Shown: one piece after another, positions 59,905 through 64,000 of the stretch
Numbering within the stretch: the stretch's first letter is position 1
Layout of the letters: each line of letters starts with the position of its first letter
Source of the DNA: CAZICM01 sp964537685
GTDB taxonomy: Bacteria; Myxococcota_A; Polyangia; Polyangiales; Polyangiaceae
Length of the DNA stretch: 64,000 bases
Direction of reading: 5' to 3'
NCBI GenBank assembly: GCA_964537685.1
Contig: CAZICM010000033.1
Location: 41,859-105,858, forward strand
Made by a program: the position numbers and the translations under genes
Notes under the pieces: model-generated
Seen by the model: the letters and a program-made list of their open reading frames with translations, nothing else
Database searches by the model: none
Told to the model about the DNA's origin: nothing

Positions 59905-62900
59905 CGCATGCCTCCAAAATCGCTTGAGCCCCCACGCAAAAATGCTCCACCTTCACCACCCGCTCCCAGGACAACTTCGCCGGGTTTTGAATCGCCCACA
60001 GCTTGGGGGTGCCCGCACAGTTAAAGACCACATACAGCCAATAGTCCTCGCCCAAGCGCTGCGCCGTCCGGTATTCATTCTCCGTCAGCGCGACTTCTCC
60101 CATGCCCGCCCGACCCTTCACTTCAATAAAACGCGCGGCCACATATACCCCAGGTTCCGACGCGTGCGCTTTCTTGGAGAGCAAATCATAACCCCGGTTT
60201 TCCAGTTCCACGCTGCTTACGGTCCAGCCTTGGGCTTTTTCATAGTCTATCGCCGTACGAACCGCGATCTTCTCAATATCCTCATCCCGAACCATTGCCG
60301 CGATTCCAGGTGTACGCTGTTCAGGATGGGGCAATACCCACGCGCGCCCCAGATGCCGAACGTCCGAGATGGCACAGCAGCGCTCCATCTCCAACTCTTT
60401 CAGCCGACGCGAAAGCCTTTTGTTGAGTTCGTCAATCTGTGCTTCGGCTTGGGCAATATTCCCCTCCAACCCGGGCGCCGCACCTCCCAAGGCGCGCCGG
60501 TTCAGCAGCTCGGCCAGGCTAAGACTGCGCCGGTGAATCAGCTCTTTGAGCGAAATATCCACATGTTTGCGAACAATCTCACTCTCCTTGGAGCGCTGCG
60601 CAGAGACCTCGACCAAAAAGGGCTTGAGGGCTTCCCCATACAAATACACTTCCACCCCTTTTAACTCGGGCAGCCTGGGCATGTCGGGGATGAGCGCGCC
60701 CGGAGCGGCGGGCATAATATCCAAGAAAATCGTAGGCTCGCGGAGCGTGAGCAGAGGCACCGGATCGTGCTGAAGCAGAAGCCCTGCCTGAACAGGCCCC
60801 ATACCCGCGAGACTGCGCTGGGGATAGAGATCATGCGCCCTTTGGGTCATTTCGGCCCGGACCACAAAGAGTTTTTTATGAAGCGTGCGGCCCCGTCCAT
60901 CATTGACCCCCGCTTCAAATACATCGAGACGATAAGGCGTTTTAGCATGCAAATCCCAAAAGACGGCGCCCTTGCGAAGTTCACCCGCCGTGCGTTCGGC
61001 AACATCTAGGCGCACGGCCTCAAACAGGGGATGGCCGGGCGTCACCCATTCCAGGGTGGGATCGTCTTTCAGCAATTGTTTTTGAAAGGCAATGCGGGGA
61101 TATTCGCGGCCCAGGGCACCGAAGCGACCCTCGAGACGCTCCCCGAGCGGGGCAAGTGTTTTAGGGACTTTTCCGAGGCGATAAATATGTTCCCTGGCCC
61201 GGACGGGCGTGGGCCGGACACCCGAGATATCGGCGGCGGCGATAAAAAAATCCTCTACAACTTCGGGCACCAGCCGCCTTTCCTTGGCCTCGGCGGTCTT
61301 GCCGAGAAGAGCCGAAAGATTCAGCTCTTTTTTGGCAAGCCCTTCCAGCGTAGAGCCGGTAATTTGCTTAAACCTCTCCAGATTCACATCGCGGACAATG
61401 CGATCTTCGATATTGGCACTGTTTATACGCCTCGCATACATATCTCGGAAGAGTTTTTCGAGCAGATTGGAGGGAAGGATTTCGCCGACCACATCGAAAA
61501 CTTTATCTTCATTGAGCTCTTTTTTAATTTCATCGAGCCGGAGCAAGAGTTTTTCGAGCACACGGCCTTCACGGGTATTTTCGGCAACGAAGTTAAAAAT
61601 CAGGCAGTCTTTTTCTTGACCGTAGCGGTGAATACGGCCCATACGCTGTTCAAGGCGCACAGGATTCCACGGGATATCATAGTTAATCATCAGCCAGCAA
61701 AATTGAAGGTTAATCCCCTCGCCGGCGGCCTCGGTGGCAACGAGTACCTGGCATTTTTCCTTAAACTCGCGCTCGGCATAGATACGGGTGCCTGGGGTAT
61801 CGCGATCGCCGATGGGCATCCCTCCATGAATTTGGGTGACGCTTAAACCCCATTCTTTTAGCTTGCCCAGCGGGCGCCCTTCGCGGCCATCGCCGGCCAA
61901 ATAATCCAGCGTGTCTTTGTGCTCGGTGAAGATCAACAGCTTCATCGAAGGATCGCCGAAGATATGCTGTTCGTTGAGCAGTTTTCGAAGTTTATTTTGC
62001 TTGGAAGAGACCTCGCGGGTTTCCAGCTCGCGGGCTTTTTGGATAAGCTGTTCAAGGGTTTGAATATCCTCCCGCAACGCGGCGGGATCGATGGCGAGCA
62101 CATAAGCTTCGGCGTTGGCGATAATCTTCAGGCGCTCATCTTCGGGAAGCTCATCGAAATCATCGGGAAGGCGTTTTTCGAGCTGTTCTTTACGATAGCG
62201 CTCGGGATCTTTGAGGATGAGTTTCCTTCGATCGCGCATACGTTCAAGGCTTCGGCGCACGGCATAAACACTGGAAGCGAAGCGGCGCTGAAGCATAGCC
62301 ATTTGGAAGGCGAGAACGCTGGCTTGAGGATTGCTGTCAGCGGCCGCTTTGATGGATTGATCTTCTACGTAATGAGTAAGCGCGGTGTAGAAATCGAATT
62401 CATCGCCGTCGAGCTCAAACTTAGTGGTCCGCACATCACGTTTGGTGAAAAGCTTTTTGACGTTACCCGTGTCCGGATCGGGAAAGGTCACAAGAGCTTC
62501 TTTGATACGGCGCAAATAAAAGGGCGCGGACCTTTGGCGCATCGCTTCTTCCAAGCTCTTCACATCGCCGTACACATCGCGGTCGAGCAAGCTCAGAAAG
62601 AGGCGGAAGTTTTCAGGATCGCCCTTATGGGGCGTGGCAGTCATCAGCAAGAAGTGATCGGCCCGTTCCGAGAGGGCTTTGCCTAAATCGAAGGCGAGAG
62701 TGGTTTTATCGGGGCTGTAGGCACTCATTTTGTGGGCCTCATCGACGATAACCAGATCCCATGAAGAGCGGAGCAGACTTTCCTTGGCATCGTCGATCCG
62801 CGAAATCCAGGAGACAGATGTGACCACTTGATTTCGTTCTTGCCAAGGGTTTTGGCCGTACTGGCTGCGGAGCACATCACCTTTCATAACATCGAAGTTC

Positions 62901-63451
62901 TCTCGGAATTTATCCTTCATTTCGCGCTGCCACTGGGTGGTCAAGTTGGCAGGCGTGACGATAAGGGTTCGATGGACGAGGCCCCGGATCTTGAGTTCTT
63001 TGAGGAGGAGGCCGGCCATGACGGTTTTGCCGGCGCCTGGATCATCGGCGAGGAGGAAGCGGATACGGGGCAGTTTGAGAAAGTACTCGTAGACGGCTTC
63101 GAGCTGATGAGGGAGGGGATCGATACGGGCAATGGAGAGGGCGAAATAGGGATCATATTCGTAGGCGAAGCCCAAGCGTGCAGCTTCGACATGAAGCTTG
63201 AAGTGAAGGGGGCTACCATTGAAGGGTGGATCTTTGGGCGTAATGATGAGCGTATCGATTTGGGATGCATCAAAGATAGGCATAAACAGTTGATTGGAAC
63301 GCAATCCCCTTCCAATAATCTTAATTGAGGAGTCCAAGCGTTCGGCGACCACAATTTCGACGGGTTCGGGAAGGAGAGGACCTTCAATGACGGCGCCTGG
63401 GGTGAGGGCGGCGAATGGTTTGGTGCTCATGAGGCGGCGCATCATAGGCAT
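59894..63451 (-). CDS. SNF2/DEAD-type helicase with DUF3883 C-terminus
   Basis: 1185 residues. Helicase motifs: I DDPGAGKT (136-143), II DEAH (237-240), III MTATPHKGD, V ATEAAGEGINLQFC, VI LEQRMGRIHRYGQ. The N-terminal ~100 residues and the DPLPHQLEAVYEYFLK Q-like motif fit SNF2-family remodelers of DISARM (DrmD-like) and related systems. The C-terminal ~110 residues (YEKAQGWTVSSVELENRGYDLL and FIEVKGRAGMGEVALTENEY) are DUF3883, which contains E-x-K and may be nuclease-like. First gene of the operon; a start at ATG 63430 is also possible. Preceded by a palindromic operator-like site and a 21-bp repeat array. Confidence 0.92.
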   Translation of the reverse strand: MPMMRRLMSTKPFAALTPGAVIEGPLLPEPVEIVVAERLDSSIKIIGRGLRSNQLFMPIFDASQIDTLIITPKDPPFNGSPLHFKLHVEAARLGFAYEYDPYFALSIARIDPLPHQLEAVYEYFLKLPRIRFLLADDPGAGKTVMAGLLLKELKIRGLVHRTLIVTPANLTTQWQREMKDKFRENFDVMKGDVLRSQYGQNPWQERNQVVTSVSWISRIDDAKESLLRSSWDLVIVDEAHKMSAYSPDKTTLAFDLGKALSERADHFLLMTATPHKGDPENFRLFLSLLDRDVYGDVKSLEEAMRQRSAPFYLRRIKEALVTFPDPDTGNVKKLFTKRDVRTTKFELDGDEFDFYTALTHYVEDQSIKAAADSNPQASVLAFQMAMLQRRFASSVYAVRRSLERMRDRRKLILKDPERYRKEQLEKRLPDDFDELPEDERLKIIANAEAYVLAIDPAALREDIQTLEQLIQKARELETREVSSKQNKLRKLLNEQHIFGDPSMKLLIFTEHKDTLDYLAGDGREGRPLGKLKEWGLSVTQIHGGMPIGDRDTPGTRIYAEREFKEKCQVLVATEAAGEGINLQFCWLMINYDIPWNPVRLEQRMGRIHRYGQEKDCLIFNFVAENTREGRVLEKLLLRLDEIKKELNEDKVFDVVGEILPSNLLEKLFRDMYARRINSANIEDRIVRDVNLERFKQITGSTLEGLAKKELNLSALLGKTAEAKERRLVPEVVEDFFIAAADISGVRPTPVRAREHIYRLGKVPKTLAPLGERLEGRFGALGREYPRIAFQKQLLKDDPTLEWVTPGHPLFEAVRLDVAERTAGELRKGAVFWDLHAKTPYRLDVFEAGVNDGRGRTLHKKLFVVRAEMTQRAHDLYPQRSLAGMGPVQAGLLLQHDPVPLLTLREPTIFLDIMPAAPGALIPDMPRLPELKGVEVYLYGEALKPFLVEVSAQRSKESEIVRKHVDISLKELIHRRSLSLAELLNRRALGGAAPGLEGNIAQAEAQIDELNKRLSRRLKELEMERCCAISDVRHLGRAWVLPHPEQRTPGIAAMVRDEDIEKIAVRTAIDYEKAQGWTVSSVELENRGYDLLSKKAHASEPGVYVAARFIEVKGRAGMGEVALTENEYRTAQRLGEDYWLYVVFNCAGTPKLWAIQNPAKLSWERVVKVEHFCVGAQAILEACGGG

Positions 63452-63772
63452 CCGGGCGAGCGGCCTGCAATGGTTTTTGGTGTCCTGTATTCGATCATGC
63501 CGAGGGTGGCGTCTGCGGTTGGATAGCCCTTCCTCGCAGCCTGTTCTCCGGCCATGCCAGAAGCAATACGGCGCCGTTTCATTGGCGCAGCCAACACCTC
63601 TGCCAGTGTCCTTTGCGAGCAGGTGGCCCGCCGACGCAACTTGTAAGTCTTACTTACAAGTTAAGCCAGCAAGCGAAAGGGCCATCTTGCGATGACGGAA
63701 TCTGTCCCGAGCAGAATGTCATCAGGTTTGGGCACCTGTCGTCCCACCTTGTAAGCCAACCCGATTGACTTG
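63452..63772. other. Upstream region of the defence operon
   Basis: 321 bp without a convincing gene. A 65-residue minus-strand frame (TTG 63639 to 63442) reads into the helicase start region but has no family resemblance. The promoter of the operon should be here; no strong -35/-10 pair was seen. The only clear signals are the palindrome at 63638 and a CTTGTAAG half-site at 63748. Confidence 0.5.
63638..63662. promoter_or_regulatory. Palindromic operator-like site upstream of the helicase gene
   Basis: AACTTGTAAGT (63638-63648), spacer CTT, ACTTACAAGTT (63652-63662): a perfect 11-bp inverted repeat with a 3-bp centre, the shape of a dimeric repressor site. A half-site CTTGTAAG follows at 63748-63755. 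It lies 187 bp upstream of the operon's first codon. The cognate regulator is not in this window. Confidence 0.7.
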
Positions 63773-64000
63773 GCTCACGAGCTTTTTTTCATCGTTCACG
63801 AGCATCTACTGGTCGCTCACGTCTTTTTATTCATCGCTCACGACCTTTTTTTCATCGCCCACGACCTTTTTTTCATCGCTCACGAGGAGCTACTGGTCGC
63901 TCACCTCTTTTTATTCATCGCTCACGAGCTTTTTTTTATCGCCGGCTACTTTTTTTTCTTCGACCGCCAAGACCTGCCCCCCGCCCACGATTTTTTTTTC
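63773..64000. repeat. Array of 21-bp units with 84-bp higher-order pattern, open at the right edge
   Basis: Units start at 63773, 63794, 63815, 63836, 63857, 63878, 63899, 63920, 63941, 63962 and 63983, strictly every 21 bp. The core GCTCACGA is followed by T-rich or CTACTGG sequence. Three unit types (A, B, C) recur in the order A-B-C-A, A-B-C-A, so 84 bp is a second period. Units 9-11 are more diverged and the array continues past the window edge. Confidence 0.92.

Noticed and set aside
52192..63451. BREX or DISARM type assignment
   Set aside because: No PglZ, BrxC, Lon-like, DUF1998 helicase or PLD gene was found; only the methylase/helicase logic is shared.
63773..64000. Coding repeat encoding an A-H-E-L-F-F-I heptad
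   Set aside because: The plus strand stays open over the array, but a hydrophobic heptad of this kind with a TTG start and no ribosome-binding site is unlikely. In the frame giving D-E-K-K-L-V-S on the minus strand there are stop codons (TAA, TAG).

Overview
The window reads like the chromosome of a myxobacterium (Myxococcota, probably Polyangia-like). This is an inference from gene content, not from a phylogenetic marker: two Ser/Thr kinases with unusual domain fusions, PEGA-domain proteins, a row of glycine-rich lipoproteins, many secreted or lipoprotein products and overlapping operons. Base composition looks moderately GC-rich by eye; it was not computed. No rRNA, tRNA, integrase or transposase gene was seen.

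Layout. 0-9.5 kb: the 3' tail of a nucleotide-sugar epimerase, a long-armed palindromic repeat, a 1185-residue kinase/AAA/TPR regulator, then a molybdenum-cofactor cluster (moaD, moaA, a Nitr_red_assoc-MoaC fusion and moaE; moeA and moaB/mogA convergent) and a patatin-like lipase. 9.7-19.5 kb: lgt, a di-iron protein, a two-RRM RNA-binding protein, rpmG, two palindromic elements, and the cell-shape operon mreB-mreC-mreD-PBP2-rodA. 19.5-27.5 kb: five same-strand genes for three paralogous glycine-rich lipoproteins, a PEGA protein and a proline-rich one-TM protein with a repeated Thr-x-Arg-Asn motif. 27.6-34.8 kb: a secreted zinc peptidase, a membrane spermidine-synthase-like protein, an HPt protein divergent from a zinc-ribbon/kinase/receiver fusion, and a lipoprotein peptidase.

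34.9-40.7 kb: first defence locus. A Septu-like pair consists of an ATPase with an N-terminal nucleoside-phosphorylase-like domain and a 4-bp-overlapping HNH nuclease. An unknown 3' gene follows. In front of the ATPase gene lies a strictly 21-bp-periodic repeat array. 41-50.5 kb: a pectin-acetylesterase-like lipoprotein, a PLP decarboxylase, a coupled set (AAA/PD-(D/E)XK protein, ATP-grasp ligase, DmpA peptidase) and two envelope proteins.

50.5-63.5 kb: second defence locus, one minus-strand operon. Its order is SNF2-type helicase with DUF3883, DUF1016 (YhcG) nuclease, DUF1156 DNA methylase, DUF433/DUF5615 toxin-antitoxin pair, DUF499 ATPase. It resembles modification/restriction systems such as BREX and DISARM in logic but lacks their hallmark genes. 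An 851-bp segment of the DUF1016 gene is duplicated as a direct repeat on the far side of the operon next to a truncated Fic gene, so recombination could delete methylase, TA pair and ATPase together. A second 21-bp-periodic array of unrelated sequence, with an 84-bp higher-order pattern, begins about 320 bp upstream of the helicase and runs off the window. Two different defence loci each preceded by a 21-bp array is the most striking feature here.
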